DNA from: Acidobacteriota bacterium
GTDB lineage: Bacteria > Acidobacteriota > Blastocatellia > Pyrinomonadales > Pyrinomonadaceae
Length of the DNA stretch: 64,000 nucleotides
Direction of reading: 5' to 3'
Assembly: GCA_003223025.1 (NCBI GenBank)
Contig: QHXR01000006.1
Span: forward strand, 164,677 to 228,676
Shown: positions 16,998 through 26,627 of the stretch, piece after piece
How the letters are laid out: every line of letters starts with the position of its first letter
Numbering within the stretch: position 1 is the first letter of the stretch
The notes under the pieces: model-generated
The model's input: the letters and a program-made list of their open reading frames with translations, nothing else
Database searches by the model: none
What the model was told of the DNA's origin: nothing
Translations under genes and position numbers: made by a program

Positions 16998-18929
16998 TCA
17001 GTTAGAAGTCACTTCTGCTGCGCTGCGGACCACTAGCTTGCCTTCGTCGAAATTGAAATTGAATCGGGAACCGCCTCTTCCGAGCCGCCACGTGTGCTCG
17101 TCTTCCTGAATCACATCGACTCCTTCGCCTTCGACCTCGGTGTTCGAGACGAAGCTCGCGTTCGAATTCGCGGGGAGAGTCAAAGTAACTGTTCCATCTG
17201 TCGCTTTTGCCGAGAGAGTCTTGAAGTCGCCTTCGAGGAACACATCCCCGCAAGCGGTCTGCGAATCAAAATCTCCCTTGAAGCCGATCACTCGGACGCG
17301 GCCTTTGTCCGCCGTAAGATTGAGATGTCCATCGACGTCGCGCACATTGATCGACTCATCATCGCCAGTTAACTGGATATCTCCGGAAACGCCATCGAGT
17401 CTGATCTCGCCATCCGTTATGATCTTGAGATTCGATTTTCTCGGCACATAAACCTCGACGCGGACAGTCTCAGTCGGCAACTGAAACGTTGGAGCGGGTT
17501 CCGGAATGCTTCCCATGTTGTTGATGATTTTCAGCGTGACAGTCGAATCCTTTACGTCTTCAGTAACGGTCGCCGGCAGACCATGACGGCCCGCAAGCTC
17601 GGTTACGACATACTGGACCTCGGATCTGTCCCAACCTCGAACTCCGATCGAGCATCCCTTTGCTTCGATATTCACTTTCGGCGTGCCTTTTACCGGGATC
17701 GTGTTTCGTTTTTTTTCGACGGATGGGACGCCGGGAAACCAGACCGCATTGCGAGCCTTGTTCAAGGCCACCTGTCGATCCTTTAGATCAATCTTCAACT
17801 TTGTCTCGATGTTCATTCCCTCGATATTGACCTTCACATTTTCAAGGTTCGCCATCTGTTCGATCTTCAGATTTTCCAATTGCGGCCCGATCGCTTCGAT
17901 CTGTTTCTGCGCATCTTTCATCGACTGTGCGGTCACCCGGTTCGACTCACGCATCGCACGTGCGACTTCTCTGTTCGCCTGCCTGTTGATCTTCTCGGAT
18001 TCAATCGCGCTCATGCCGTTGTCGTTGTTGTCGTCATCATCCCAGTCCTCATCGGTCTTCTTATCCTGAAGAAGATTTGTCGCGGGACTCGGAGTTCTGC
18101 CGTCGTTCTTGCGTCCGATCGACAAACGCCCGTTCACACTATTGAGCTTGATCAGGGCTTCTCCGGTACCGATCCTTCCGCGCAGATCGCGACCGACGTA
18201 CTGCCCCTTCCTGACCGGCAGTCCAAAGTCGTTCGTAATGTTTCCGTTAAGCGAATTAGCCTTGACCGTCGCGTTCACGTCAGAAGGGATCATCAGGCTC
18301 ACTTGTCCGTTGACGGTATTTAGATCGATGCGACTCGCGCCTTCGACGCGATCGAAATCCGCAGTGACAGTACCGTTGACGGTCGAGAGATTCGCAGCCC
18401 CCCGCAAGTTCGTGGCCGTTACATTTCCGTTGACCGCCGAGATCTTTGTGATGTTCGTGAAGTTCGAAACTGTCGCCGATCCGTTCACGGTCTCGATCTC
18501 ATTTAGAACCGCCGCTCGCGGCACCCAGAGCTTGAAATCGACTTCGAGCTTACGACTACGATTCTCATTCCGTTTGTCATTCCATTTCCAACTCTTGTAC
18601 TCGGCCTCGACGTGGAATGAATCCGCCGTCGCATCAACTTTGATGTCGACGTCTGCGAGCGATTCCTTGCTATCCGCAGTCTTCGTCGCTTCAAGCTTGA
18701 CCTCATCACGATCCCACGCTTCGATCGTGATCGAACCGTTCACGTTCGAGACACTTACATTGCCGTTCTTCGAAAGCGGGTACGACTTCTCGAACTTTTC
18801 GATCTCGTCCGTCAAAACCGCTTCGGCTTTGACCGGCGCAGTCGCGGCATTTTGCGCCTGATTTACAGCATGTTCACCGTTCGACGAAAACAGAAGTCCG
18901 GCAAAAAATATTGAATATAACCAACTCAT
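16998..18929 (-). CDS. DUF4097-family beta-repeat secreted protein
   Basis: A 643-residue exported protein with hydrophobic N-terminus (SWLYSIFFAGLLFSS). It has two DUF4097-type right-handed beta regions. The first (about 50-270) contains repeated short turns such as NVNGSITIEAWDRDEV, TVNGSATVSN, AVNGNVTATN, TVNGTVTADF, TVNGQVSLMI and SLNGNITNDF. The second (about 410-630) includes IRLDGVSGDIQLTG and DVDGHLNLTADKGRV. An Asp/Asn-rich acidic linker (DDDDNNDN) and a charged, Gln-rich, probably coiled-coil segment (300-390) join them. A clear Shine-Dalgarno (AAGGAGAA) precedes ATG 18929. Function unknown; family members are cell-surface or adhesin-like. Confidence 0.8.
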   Translation of the reverse strand: MSWLYSIFFAGLLFSSNGEHAVNQAQNAATAPVKAEAVLTDEIEKFEKSYPLSKNGNVSVSNVNGSITIEAWDRDEVKLEATKTADSKESLADVDIKVDATADSFHVEAEYKSWKWNDKRNENRSRKLEVDFKLWVPRAAVLNEIETVNGSATVSNFTNITKISAVNGNVTATNLRGAANLSTVNGTVTADFDRVEGASRIDLNTVNGQVSLMIPSDVNATVKANSLNGNITNDFGLPVRKGQYVGRDLRGRIGTGEALIKLNSVNGRLSIGRKNDGRTPSPATNLLQDKKTDEDWDDDDNNDNGMSAIESEKINRQANREVARAMRESNRVTAQSMKDAQKQIEAIGPQLENLKIEQMANLENVKVNIEGMNIETKLKIDLKDRQVALNKARNAVWFPGVPSVEKKRNTIPVKGTPKVNIEAKGCSIGVRGWDRSEVQYVVTELAGRHGLPATVTEDVKDSTVTLKIINNMGSIPEPAPTFQLPTETVRVEVYVPRKSNLKIITDGEIRLDGVSGDIQLTGDDESINVRDVDGHLNLTADKGRVRVIGFKGDFDSQTACGDVFLEGDFKTLSAKATDGTVTLTLPANSNASFVSNTEVEGEGVDVIQEDEHTWRLGRGGSRFNFNFDEGKLVVRSAAEVTSN

Positions 18930-19326
18930 AAGTGCTTCTCCTTAACAGCGATGTGCGTGGGGTGCGTCCTATCTACATCTAATACACCGCGTTAAAGCGC
19001 TTCATGACATTTTTTTTCGACTTTTCTTGTGACAGCCGACGAACTCTGATATCGATTCATGCGAGACGAGTTCAGCGATATAGCATCTAGAAAATAGCAA
19101 CACGAAACGTGCTCGCTGGCATCCTTCTTAAGCCGGCTTTCACAGTTTGATGCAAATGAGCCGGGGGAGATTGCAAATTGTGACGAAACGAGTGTAAATG
19201 GGACCAGAACGCATGGATTTATCTGTTGAAATTTACCCAACCACCCGCAAGTTCAGCAGTTTTACATATATCAGGCCATTTGATAACCTCTAGAGTTTAA
19301 TTGGCGAGGGCGCCTGCGGAGAAGTA
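18930..19326. other. 397-base intergenic region between divergent genes
   Basis: Separates the DUF4097 gene (minus) from the PHP gene (plus), so it must hold both promoters. No tRNA, long palindrome or family repeat was found, unlike most gaps in this window. A GGAG Shine-Dalgarno sits at 19318-19321 before ATG 19327. An 82-codon open frame on the minus strand lacks family character. Confidence 0.6.
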
Positions 19327-20556
19327 ATGAATCTTAAAAACACACGACTGCACATTTTGCGCGAAGCGGCTGATCTTACCGCAACTGCAAAGACCGGCGT
19401 GTCTCTTCATTGCCATACCGAGCACTCGAGGGAGATGCTCGACTTCGTCCCACACTACGCCGAGAAGCTTCCAATTATTTCAACGTTCTGGCGAAAAGAG
19501 CAGGTCAAGTATCTCGAAAAGGAAGGTAGGGCGATCGATTTCTCGACGTCGTACTGGTCGCCGCCTTTGACTGCGCAGAATGTCTATGACATCGAGAAGG
19601 CTCAGATAAATTCGACGGGACTCGCGGCGATCGTTTCTATTACAGATCACGACAGCATCGACGGAACGGTTCACGTAAACGCAAAAGCCGAAGCGTCGCG
19701 GGCGCCGATCTCGCTCGAGTGGACTGTGCCGTTCGACTACGGCTTCTTTCATGTCGGCGTTCACAATCTTCCGAAAGATAGGGCGGTCGAGATCACAAAA
19801 GCGCTGCTCGACGTGACGTTCGTTAAAGAAAATCACACCGACGCGAAACTCACAGAAGTGTTCGCGATGTTGAATGACTTGCCGGAAGTTTTGGTGATCC
19901 TCAATCATCCGCTGTGGGATATCGAGATCGTCGGCAAGGAACGCCACGAGGCTCTGTTGAAGGAGTTCGTGAAACGACACGGGCGCTGGATCCACGCATT
20001 CGAGATCAACGGATTCAGATCTTGGTCCGAAAACAAAGCCGTGATCGAGATGGCGGAGGCTCTGGGCATACCGATCGCGACCGGCGGAGATCGCCACGGC
20101 TGTAAGCCGAACACGGTGATCAATCTTACGAACGCCGACACGTTTGAAGAATTTGTAAACGAGATCCGCGTTGAGAAGCGGAGCGAGGTGGTTCTCATGC
20201 CCGAGTATGAGCAGCCGCTCCACTCGCGGCAGCTCCAGTCGTTCTCCGAGATCCTCAGCCACTATCCCGATTTTGTGGACGGCAGACAGCGTTGGTTCGA
20301 TCGCGTATTTTTCGACACGGGTGATGGCAATGGTGTACGGAACCTGGCATCGCACGGCTGGAAGCTAGGCGGACCGAAATGGCTTCGTGCCGCGATATGG
20401 ACCCTTGGTTTTCTTGGTAGCCCGAAGATGCGTCCCTTCTTCCGAATAGCACGAAAGAAACAGGATCGTGTCCCGCGCGATGTTGCGAAAACGAAGTTCG
20501 AGATCCCGGATCTGGAAGAAATCTCGCGCACTATCCCGCAGGAAAGCGCTTCGTAA
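19327..20556 (+). CDS. PHP-domain metal-dependent phosphoesterase
   Basis: A 409-residue cytosolic protein. PHP metal-binding motifs are in order: SLHCHTEHS (26-34), SITDHDSIDG near 104-113, a LNHPLWD motif near 195, and the C-terminal GGDRHGC near 257. The family hydrolyses phosphoesters at a di- or trinuclear metal centre. The substrate is not determined. It leads a same-strand block with two glycosyltransferases and the betaine-lipid genes but is separated from them by a terminator at 20587. Confidence 0.75.
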   Translation: MNLKNTRLHILREAADLTATAKTGVSLHCHTEHSREMLDFVPHYAEKLPIISTFWRKEQVKYLEKEGRAIDFSTSYWSPPLTAQNVYDIEKAQINSTGLAAIVSITDHDSIDGTVHVNAKAEASRAPISLEWTVPFDYGFFHVGVHNLPKDRAVEITKALLDVTFVKENHTDAKLTEVFAMLNDLPEVLVILNHPLWDIEIVGKERHEALLKEFVKRHGRWIHAFEINGFRSWSENKAVIEMAEALGIPIATGGDRHGCKPNTVINLTNADTFEEFVNEIRVEKRSEVVLMPEYEQPLHSRQLQSFSEILSHYPDFVDGRQRWFDRVFFDTGDGNGVRNLASHGWKLGGPKWLRAAIWTLGFLGSPKMRPFFRIARKKQDRVPRDVAKTKFEIPDLEEISRTIPQESAS

Positions 20557-20586
20557 ACGATTTTTTATAACTTTTGGATCACAAGC

Positions 20587-20611
20587 GGCGGGAGCTTTCC
20601 CGCCATTTTTT
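20587..20611 (+). terminator. Rho-independent terminator after the PHP gene
   Basis: Seven-bp GC stem GGCGGGA (20587-20593) with TCCCGCC (20598-20604), four-base loop, followed by ATTTTTTAG. It lies 31 bases past the PHP stop. Confidence 0.85.
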
Positions 20612-20628
20612 AGTTGCAGGTTAATTTT

Positions 20629-21852
20629 GTGGAAGAGAATTTACGCGTCGCATATTTTCCGGACTCATTTTTAGAAGTTAACGGCGTCGCGATGACGAGT
20701 AACAGGCTGGTCTCCTTCGTCAAGAAGAACGGATTGCCGTTCGTCAACGTTCATGCCGGCCCCAGGACCGAAGTCAAACAAGAAGGAAATTTCACTTCCC
20801 TCGCCCTCAAGCGATCGCCGGCTTCGTTCACGATGGACGAAGGACTTCGATACGATCCCTTTTTCCAGCGACACGCCGGCTTCGTCCGAAAGCACCTCGA
20901 AAAATTTCGCCCGGATGTAGTTCACATCACGGGTCTGAACGACGTCAGCATTCTCGGAGCGTACCTCTCGTGGAAGATGGATATCGCACTCGTCGGATCC
21001 TGGCACACGAATCTGCACGAATATGCAGCAACGCGTTTGCGAGCCCGGCTACGTTTCCTTCCCGACAAAACGGCATACGGCCTGACAAGCTTTATCGAGC
21101 GGAAGATCCTCGACGGTGCAAAGCTTTATTACAAAATGCCGCAGCGGCTTCTCGCTCCGAATCAAGAGCTCATCGACATGTTGCGCACGGGCACCGGCCG
21201 TAAAGCGGACCTAATGATCCGCGGTGTCGACACCGAATTATACTCACCGGACAAACGGACCTCGACCGATGGAATTTTCCGATTCGGATTTGTCGGACGG
21301 CTGCGTGCCGAAAAGAATGTCCGATTGCTCGCCGAACTTGAAAAACGCCTTCTCGCTGCCGGCAAGAGCAACTTTCATTTCTTGATCGTCGGCGAAGGCA
21401 ACGAGCGGAACTATCTCAAGGAAAATATGACGACGGCTGAGCTGCCGGGATTTCTCGACGGAGAAAAACTCTCCGAAGCTTACGCGAACATGGACGTCTT
21501 CATTTTCCCCTCAGACACCGATGCATACGGCAATGTCGTACAGGAAGCGAACGCATCGGCTGTTCCTTGTATCGTCACCGACCAGGGCGGCCCGAAGTTT
21601 ATCGTGCAAGAAGGCGAGACCGGATTCGTCGCGAAAAACCTGGACGACTTTGTTAAATATTCGATCGAGCTCATCGACAATCCCGAAAAGCTTGAGAGAA
21701 TGAAGAAGGCATCGCTCGCGTTCGCGCTTACGCGCTCGTGGGATTCCGTTTTCGAAAACGTGTACAAAACCTACGCCGAAGCACGTGACCATCTGGCGGA
21801 AGTTCGGCGTCAGCAGAAAGCGGACGGCGTCGAAGCAGGTTCGAGAGCATGA
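20629..21852 (+). CDS. Family 4 glycosyltransferase (GT-B)
   Basis: A 407-residue retaining GT-B enzyme. The N-terminal domain opens LRVAYFPDSFLEVNGVA, with an early acceptor-side motif SWHTNLHEYA. The nucleotide-sugar domain has FGFVGRLRAEKNVRLLAEL, then PSDTDAYGNVVQEANASAVP, the family 4 E-x7-E motif region. The N-terminus resembles glycolipid-forming GT4 enzymes of the SqdX / mannosyltransferase type, so a glycolipid product is plausible given the nearby btaAB. GTG 20629 is chosen because a GCAGG site sits about 8 bases upstream; TTG 20614 is the alternative. Its stop overlaps the next start (ATGA at 21849). Confidence 0.8.
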   Translation: MEENLRVAYFPDSFLEVNGVAMTSNRLVSFVKKNGLPFVNVHAGPRTEVKQEGNFTSLALKRSPASFTMDEGLRYDPFFQRHAGFVRKHLEKFRPDVVHITGLNDVSILGAYLSWKMDIALVGSWHTNLHEYAATRLRARLRFLPDKTAYGLTSFIERKILDGAKLYYKMPQRLLAPNQELIDMLRTGTGRKADLMIRGVDTELYSPDKRTSTDGIFRFGFVGRLRAEKNVRLLAELEKRLLAAGKSNFHFLIVGEGNERNYLKENMTTAELPGFLDGEKLSEAYANMDVFIFPSDTDAYGNVVQEANASAVPCIVTDQGGPKFIVQEGETGFVAKNLDDFVKYSIELIDNPEKLERMKKASLAFALTRSWDSVFENVYKTYAEARDHLAEVRRQQKADGVEAGSRA

Positions 21853-22610
21853 CTGCTCCAGCTATGGCCGAAATTCAAAAACTAAAATGCGCAAGCTGTG
21901 ACGCGGCGCTCGAGGTCGCTCCCGGGACGGTAGAAGTCGTCTGCGGATCGTGCGGTACGGTTCAGTCGATCGAGCAGCATGATGGCGTCAGCGAAGTTGT
22001 TGAAAATTCGCCCGCACCTCATCGAGTTGTCGATGTGTTTCGATATCTCGTTCGCCATCCGATCGAGATGCTCGTGTGGCGGTGGAACTGGAAAGCCGCG
22101 ATGTTCAGCGGCGTCCTCCGTAGCATGATCTATCTCTTCACGCACCTTAAAGAAGGATGGCGTGCGGCACTTGGAGCAATGTCCGTCGAATTTATTTTTC
22201 GGGTGATCGTTTCGGGCGCGAGTGGATCTCTCGTCCAGGCGTTTCACAATGCGGCTCCGGTCTGGCTCGCGACTTTGTGCGTCATGATCATGCTTCCGGC
22301 CTTCAGCCATATGATCGAATTCACCTTGCACACTCTGAACGGCGATGTGAATAAAGGAAAAGCGATCACGATCTCGATCGCGTTCTCGATCATCTCCGCG
22401 ATATTCAATCTATTCGCGATGCGCCGCGATGCTTTGCTCGTGAAAGACGATCGCGCTCAGTCGATCGGTCAAGATCTCATTCAGCTTCCGAAGATCGTCG
22501 GCGAATTCATGTTCTTCCCGTTCGTCTGGCTTTGGAATCGAAACAGAAAACCAACGGCTCCGGTCGAACCGCTTCCGCCTGCCACAGATCTTGCAAACCG
22601 GGAATCGTAA
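21849..22610 (+). CDS. Zinc-ribbon-containing membrane protein, function unknown
   Basis: A 253-residue protein with an N-terminal four-cysteine ribbon (CASCDAALE, then CGSCGTVQS at about residues 15-41). The rest is hydrophobic with several likely transmembrane helices (about 130-155, 165-185, 195-215), ending in a Pro-rich tail. Translationally coupled to the upstream glycosyltransferase by a 4-base overlap and 15 bases from the next one, so it probably serves the same glycoconjugate or lipid pathway. No family is recognised. Confidence 0.6.
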   Translation: MTAPAMAEIQKLKCASCDAALEVAPGTVEVVCGSCGTVQSIEQHDGVSEVVENSPAPHRVVDVFRYLVRHPIEMLVWRWNWKAAMFSGVLRSMIYLFTHLKEGWRAALGAMSVEFIFRVIVSGASGSLVQAFHNAAPVWLATLCVMIMLPAFSHMIEFTLHTLNGDVNKGKAITISIAFSIISAIFNLFAMRRDALLVKDDRAQSIGQDLIQLPKIVGEFMFFPFVWLWNRNRKPTAPVEPLPPATDLANRES

Positions 22611-22625
22611 GTTCGTGTTCGCGTC

Positions 22626-24002
22626 ATGAAATCCGTTCACATCACGAACTACTACCATAAGAATTCCGGCGGCATCAGCACTTCCTTCAATAATTTGTTA
22701 GCCGCGGCCGAACGTCATCGCCGCCATGTTCGCTTGATCGTCCCGGGTGAGACCGAGGCGGTCGAGGACGTAAACGAATTCGCAAAGATCTATTACGTCC
22801 CGGCAAAATATTCACCGCTATTCGATAAGCGATATCGGATCATCATGCCGTGGCAGTACATGATGAAGGATTCGATCGTTCGCAAGATCTTGCTTGAAGA
22901 GAACCCCGACCTCATCGAAGTGACGGACAAATACACTCTAAGCCTTCTCGGTGTAATGATCCGAACGAACAGTTTCAAAAAGCTCGGCCGACCCGTGCTC
23001 GTTCACTTTTCGTGCGAGCGGATGGATGATAACGTCGGTTCGTTTCTGACGTCGGGCCGGATCGGAAAATGGTTCGCGCGTCGCGTGATCGGAAACTACA
23101 CGATCCCGAACTTCGACTACCACATCGCGAACTCTACTTACACGGCCGAAGAATTCTACGACTCAATCTCTCCGAAAAAAAACTTAGGGCGAAGCGAAGC
23201 TTTTTTGAACTGGTGCTGGCGATTCTTCAAAGCCCCGCGAGTAGCGACCGATGAACGGATCTTCGTATGTCCGCGCGGCGTTGACTCGGCGATGTTCACT
23301 CCGGATAGAAGATCCGACGAAGTGCGCCGCGAAATGCGCGAGCGTGCCGGGATCCCACACGAATCGATCGTCCTTTTGTATGCCGGTCGGATCTCGCCCG
23401 AAAAAAACATCGGGCTTCTCGTCGATACGATGACGATCCTGTCAAAAGATTCGCAGTACGACTATCGACTTCTCGTTGCCGGTGCCGGACCTCAAAGCGA
23501 ATGGCTCGAAGCACAGGGCGAGAAATATGCTCCCGGAAAAATTAAACTGCTCGGCCATCTCGACAAGGAAACGCTCGCGAACTACTACGCGAATGCGGAC
23601 GTTTTCATCCATCCGAATCCGAAGGAGCCGTTCGGAATCGCTCCACTCGAAGCGATGGCGTCCGGCGTCGCCACTGTCGCTCCGAATGCCGGCGGAATAC
23701 TTTCGTACGCAACGAACGAGAATGCGTGGCTTGTCGAACCTTCCGGAGAAAAGTTTGCCGATGCTGTTCGAGAGATCATCGACGACGCCGAATCCCGCGA
23801 TCAGAAGATCGCGAGGGCTCTGTCTACAGCCCGCCAAAATACACGCGAAGCTTCGACTGATCGACTGTTTGCGACGTACGACAAAATATACGAACATTTC
23901 GAAAGGAATCGCGAGTTGTTTGTTGATACGGAAGCCGCGAAGGAGTTCGATTATGTCGACGAGATTTTAACTGACGACCGGCAACTGACTACTGACTACT
24001 GA
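22626..24002 (+). CDS. Family 4 glycosyltransferase (GT-B)
   Basis: A 458-residue GT-B enzyme. The N-terminal motif is HITNYYHKNSGGISTSFNNL, the acceptor-domain middle is HFSCERMDDNV, and the donor domain has LYAGRISPEKNIGLLV, then HPNPKEPFGIAPLEAMASG, the canonical GT4 E-x7-E block. The last ten residues (TDDRQLTTDY) come from an ACTGACTACTGAC-type dispersed repeat that supplies the stop. Context suggests a glycolipid or surface-glycan step; acceptor unknown. Confidence 0.85.
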   Translation: MKSVHITNYYHKNSGGISTSFNNLLAAAERHRRHVRLIVPGETEAVEDVNEFAKIYYVPAKYSPLFDKRYRIIMPWQYMMKDSIVRKILLEENPDLIEVTDKYTLSLLGVMIRTNSFKKLGRPVLVHFSCERMDDNVGSFLTSGRIGKWFARRVIGNYTIPNFDYHIANSTYTAEEFYDSISPKKNLGRSEAFLNWCWRFFKAPRVATDERIFVCPRGVDSAMFTPDRRSDEVRREMRERAGIPHESIVLLYAGRISPEKNIGLLVDTMTILSKDSQYDYRLLVAGAGPQSEWLEAQGEKYAPGKIKLLGHLDKETLANYYANADVFIHPNPKEPFGIAPLEAMASGVATVAPNAGGILSYATNENAWLVEPSGEKFADAVREIIDDAESRDQKIARALSTARQNTREASTDRLFATYDKIYEHFERNRELFVDTEAAKEFDYVDEILTDDRQLTTDY

Positions 24003-24022
24003 CAACTGATCACCGACAACTG
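23968..24022. repeat. ACTGAC(A/T)ACTGA short-repeat tract across a gene end
   Basis: Repeated CAACTGACTACTGACTACTG-like units extend from the final codons of the glycosyltransferase gene into the 24-base gap before the permease gene. Confidence 0.7.
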
Positions 24023-24026
24023 CTCA

Positions 24027-25124
24027 ATGCTTGAACTTGTTTTCGCAAATCTTCGCGTCCGACCATTCCGCACTTTGATAAGCGTGATCGGTGTCGCGCT
24101 CGGCGTTGTCCTCGTCGTACTTTTCACCGGACTCGCACGCGGAATGACAAACGACATGGCACGTCGCGCGTCGAACTGGAAAGCTGAGATCGTGTTCACG
24201 CGGCCCGGAGCGATGGAACTCACGAGCTCGAATGCATCGGTCAGTACGACTTACGCCGAAAAACTTCGGGATATCGATGGCGTGCAATCGACAGTTCCGG
24301 TTATCCGCTATATCACGCCCGACACATCGGGCCGGTGGGGATTAAAACAGATCGACGGCGTCGATTGGGAGCCGTTCGCTGAAATGAACGGAATGAAACT
24401 TGTCGAGGGCCGCGCCGCATTGGCGAGTGATGAGGTCATTCTCGATGAGCGTCAGATGCGCGACGAAAAAGTTAAGCTCGGAGATACTCAAGCTCTGTTC
24501 GGTCGCGATTATAAAGTCGTTGGAGTTTTCTCTCCACCATCCGGATCGCGGATCAAGATGTCGCTCGGTGCGATGCAGGAAATTCTCGAGTCGCCGGGCA
24601 AATGCACCTACATTCTCGTAAAACTGAAGGACGGCGCGGATGTCGATGTTGTCGCGCCGCGGATCAATGAAGTCCTGCCGGGTAATAAGATCAATCTCAC
24701 CCGCGATCTTGTCATCGATGCTCAAGAGCGAGTTCCGGCACTCAACACATTTCTCCGCGTCCTCGTTGGACTCGGCGCATTTGTCAGCACGATCTTTGTT
24801 CTGCTCTCGATGTACACGACGGTCACGGAGCGAAGAAAAGAAATAGGTATCTTGAAATCGCTCGGAGCGTCGAAAGGGTTCATCGTCAAAACGATCGAGG
24901 GCGAAGCTTTCATGATCGGAATCCTCGGCGTTCTGCTCGGGCTTGTCGTTTCTGCTATCGCTTCATTCGGCATCGGACGGCTGTTCGATCTTGCATTTGA
25001 GTTCAGCACCGGCTGGGTCGTGACGGCGATCCTGATCGCGGTCGGCGGCAGTCTGTTCGGAGCACTTTATCCTGCTCTTCGCGCTTCGTCTATCGATCCT
25101 GTTGAGGTGATGGCGAATGAGTAG
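24027..25124 (+). CDS. FtsX/MacB-type ABC transporter permease
   Basis: A 365-residue inner-membrane protein. It has one N-terminal transmembrane helix (about 13-37, RTLISVIGVALGVVLVVLFT), a periplasmic MacB-PCD-like domain (about 45-230), and three C-terminal helices (about 245-270, 295-320, 330-350). The cytoplasmic KEIGILKSLGASKGFI segment is the FtsX coupling motif. Such permeases export lipids, lipoproteins or peptides, or act mechanically. They need an ATPase, and none is encoded in this window, so the partner is elsewhere. Lies between a glycosyltransferase and btaA. Confidence 0.85.
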   Translation: MLELVFANLRVRPFRTLISVIGVALGVVLVVLFTGLARGMTNDMARRASNWKAEIVFTRPGAMELTSSNASVSTTYAEKLRDIDGVQSTVPVIRYITPDTSGRWGLKQIDGVDWEPFAEMNGMKLVEGRAALASDEVILDERQMRDEKVKLGDTQALFGRDYKVVGVFSPPSGSRIKMSLGAMQEILESPGKCTYILVKLKDGADVDVVAPRINEVLPGNKINLTRDLVIDAQERVPALNTFLRVLVGLGAFVSTIFVLLSMYTTVTERRKEIGILKSLGASKGFIVKTIEGEAFMIGILGVLLGLVVSAIASFGIGRLFDLAFEFSTGWVVTAILIAVGGSLFGALYPALRASSIDPVEVMANE

Positions 25125-25152
25125 CTGTTTGTTTCGAGTTGAGCGTTGCTAC

Positions 25153-25232
25153 TAACCGCAGATGACGCGGATAACGCGGATTCTCTGAAATAGATTTTCT
25201 TGATCTGCGTGATCAGCGCCATCTGCGGTTAA
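25153..25232. repeat. Inverted repeat family G, copy 1
   Basis: TAACCGCAGATGACGCGGAT and the complementary ATCAGCGCCATCTGCGGTTA flank an A/T-rich centre in the gap before btaA. A second copy precedes btaB at 26521-26604. Confidence 0.85.
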
Positions 25233-25263
25233 TTGCGCGTAGGACCTGGAGCTTTGATTCCCG

Positions 25264-26493
25264 ATGAAAGCATTACAGACTGCTGTCCAGACTGAGAGCC
25301 TCAGCTCCAGCCAAGGTGTACTCCAGAAAATGTTCGCGGTTTGGTTCGACGCGTTTGTTTACAACCAGATCTGGGAAGATCCGCGTGTCGATATTCAGGC
25401 GTTGAAGCTCGACGAAAATTCGCGTGTGCTGACGATCTCTTCCGGCGGATGCAACGCGCTGAATTATCTTCTCGAGAATCCCGAGTCGGTCACTGCGGTC
25501 GACCTGAACCGTCATCACATTTATCTTCTCAATCTTAAGCTTGCGGCTCTAAAGCATCTCCCGGATCACGAAAGCTTCTTTTCATTTTTTGGGACGGGAC
25601 GCGGCCCGAATACGAGTTCGGATTATCTTCGCTACATTGCTCCGCATCTCGATAGTGACACGCTCGGTTTTTGGGAAACGAATACGCTGTTGGGCGGCAT
25701 GGCATATGGCCCGCGGATCGGTTTTTTTCGGGAGGCCGGGCTTTATGATCATTCGCGAAACGGATATTTCCTTCGATTTTTTCATTGGCTCTCCCATCGA
25801 TTAGGCTGCAATCCCGAAGAGATATTAAAGGCAAAAACGATGGACGAGCAGGTTGTGATTTACTCGAAACAAATCGATCCGTTTTTCGATAGTGCACTTA
25901 TAAAGTTTGTCGGTAAGCTTCCCGTAACAATGTTCGGACTTGGGATCCCGCCGCAGCAGTACAACGAATTGAAACAGGATCTCGAGCAAGGAAGAACTGT
26001 GATCGACATCTATCGAGATCGTGTTCGACGACTCGCGTGCGACTTTACGATCGACGATAACTACTTCGCCTGGCAAGCGTTCGCGCGAAAATACGACACG
26101 GAAAATCGTCGTGCGATACCGGATTATTTGAAGGAAGAGAATTTCGAAACGCTTCGTGATCGCGCGGACAGGCTTCAGACCAAGGTCGGATCAGCGACGG
26201 ATGAGATCGTTAACAGTCCGGATGGAACTTACAATCGTTTCGTATTTCTCGACGCACAGGATTGGATGAATGCCCCGACGATGACCGAGCTTTGGTCTGC
26301 TGTTGCCGAGAAAGCAGAGTCGGGATCCCGAATCATTTTTCGTACGGCCGGAGCCGCATCGCCGCTAGAAACAAACCTCCCGGAAGAACTTCGAAAGCGA
26401 TTTGTTTACGAAAAGGAATTGTCGGAGAATCTGTTCAAACAAGATCGAGCTTCGATCTACGGCGGATTTCATCTATATATTTTTCGGCAATAG
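25264..26493 (+). CDS. btaA: BtaA-like 3-amino-3-carboxypropyltransferase (DUF3419), betaine lipid synthesis
   Basis: A 409-residue protein of the DUF3419/BtaA family. BtaA moves the aminocarboxypropyl group of S-adenosylmethionine to diacylglycerol, giving diacylglyceryl-homoserine, first step of the phosphorus-free betaine lipid DGTS. Visible are FVYNQIWEDPRVDIQAL (about 34-50), the SAM-binding block VLTISSGGCNALNYLLE with VTAVDLNRHH, and the C-terminal IIFRTAGAAS strand. The next gene is BtaB-like, and that pairing strongly supports the call. Starts at ATG 25264 immediately after a family G repeat. Confidence 0.85.
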   Translation: MKALQTAVQTESLSSSQGVLQKMFAVWFDAFVYNQIWEDPRVDIQALKLDENSRVLTISSGGCNALNYLLENPESVTAVDLNRHHIYLLNLKLAALKHLPDHESFFSFFGTGRGPNTSSDYLRYIAPHLDSDTLGFWETNTLLGGMAYGPRIGFFREAGLYDHSRNGYFLRFFHWLSHRLGCNPEEILKAKTMDEQVVIYSKQIDPFFDSALIKFVGKLPVTMFGLGIPPQQYNELKQDLEQGRTVIDIYRDRVRRLACDFTIDDNYFAWQAFARKYDTENRRAIPDYLKEENFETLRDRADRLQTKVGSATDEIVNSPDGTYNRFVFLDAQDWMNAPTMTELWSAVAEKAESGSRIIFRTAGAASPLETNLPEELRKRFVYEKELSENLFKQDRASIYGGFHLYIFRQ

Positions 26494-26520
26494 ACCGGTT
26501 CACATTGCGCGAAGGAACTT

Positions 26521-26604
26521 AACCGCAGATGACGCAGATGACGCGGATTAAGAAAGATTTTTTTAGATTGTTCTTGATCTGCGTTATCTGCGTCATCTGC
26601 GGTT
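26521..26604. repeat. Inverted repeat family G, copy 2
   Basis: AACCGCAGATGACGCAGATG pairs with CATCTGCGGTT across an A/T-rich loop. It occupies most of the gap between btaA and btaB. It can fold into a long hairpin in the btaAB transcript. Confidence 0.85.
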
Positions 26605-26627
26605 GGTAACTGAGAGAATTCGACCTT

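Noticed and set aside
18992..19240. 82-codon minus-strand frame in the DUF4097/PHP gap
   Set aside because: No ribosome site, no family character, and the region must contain two promoters.
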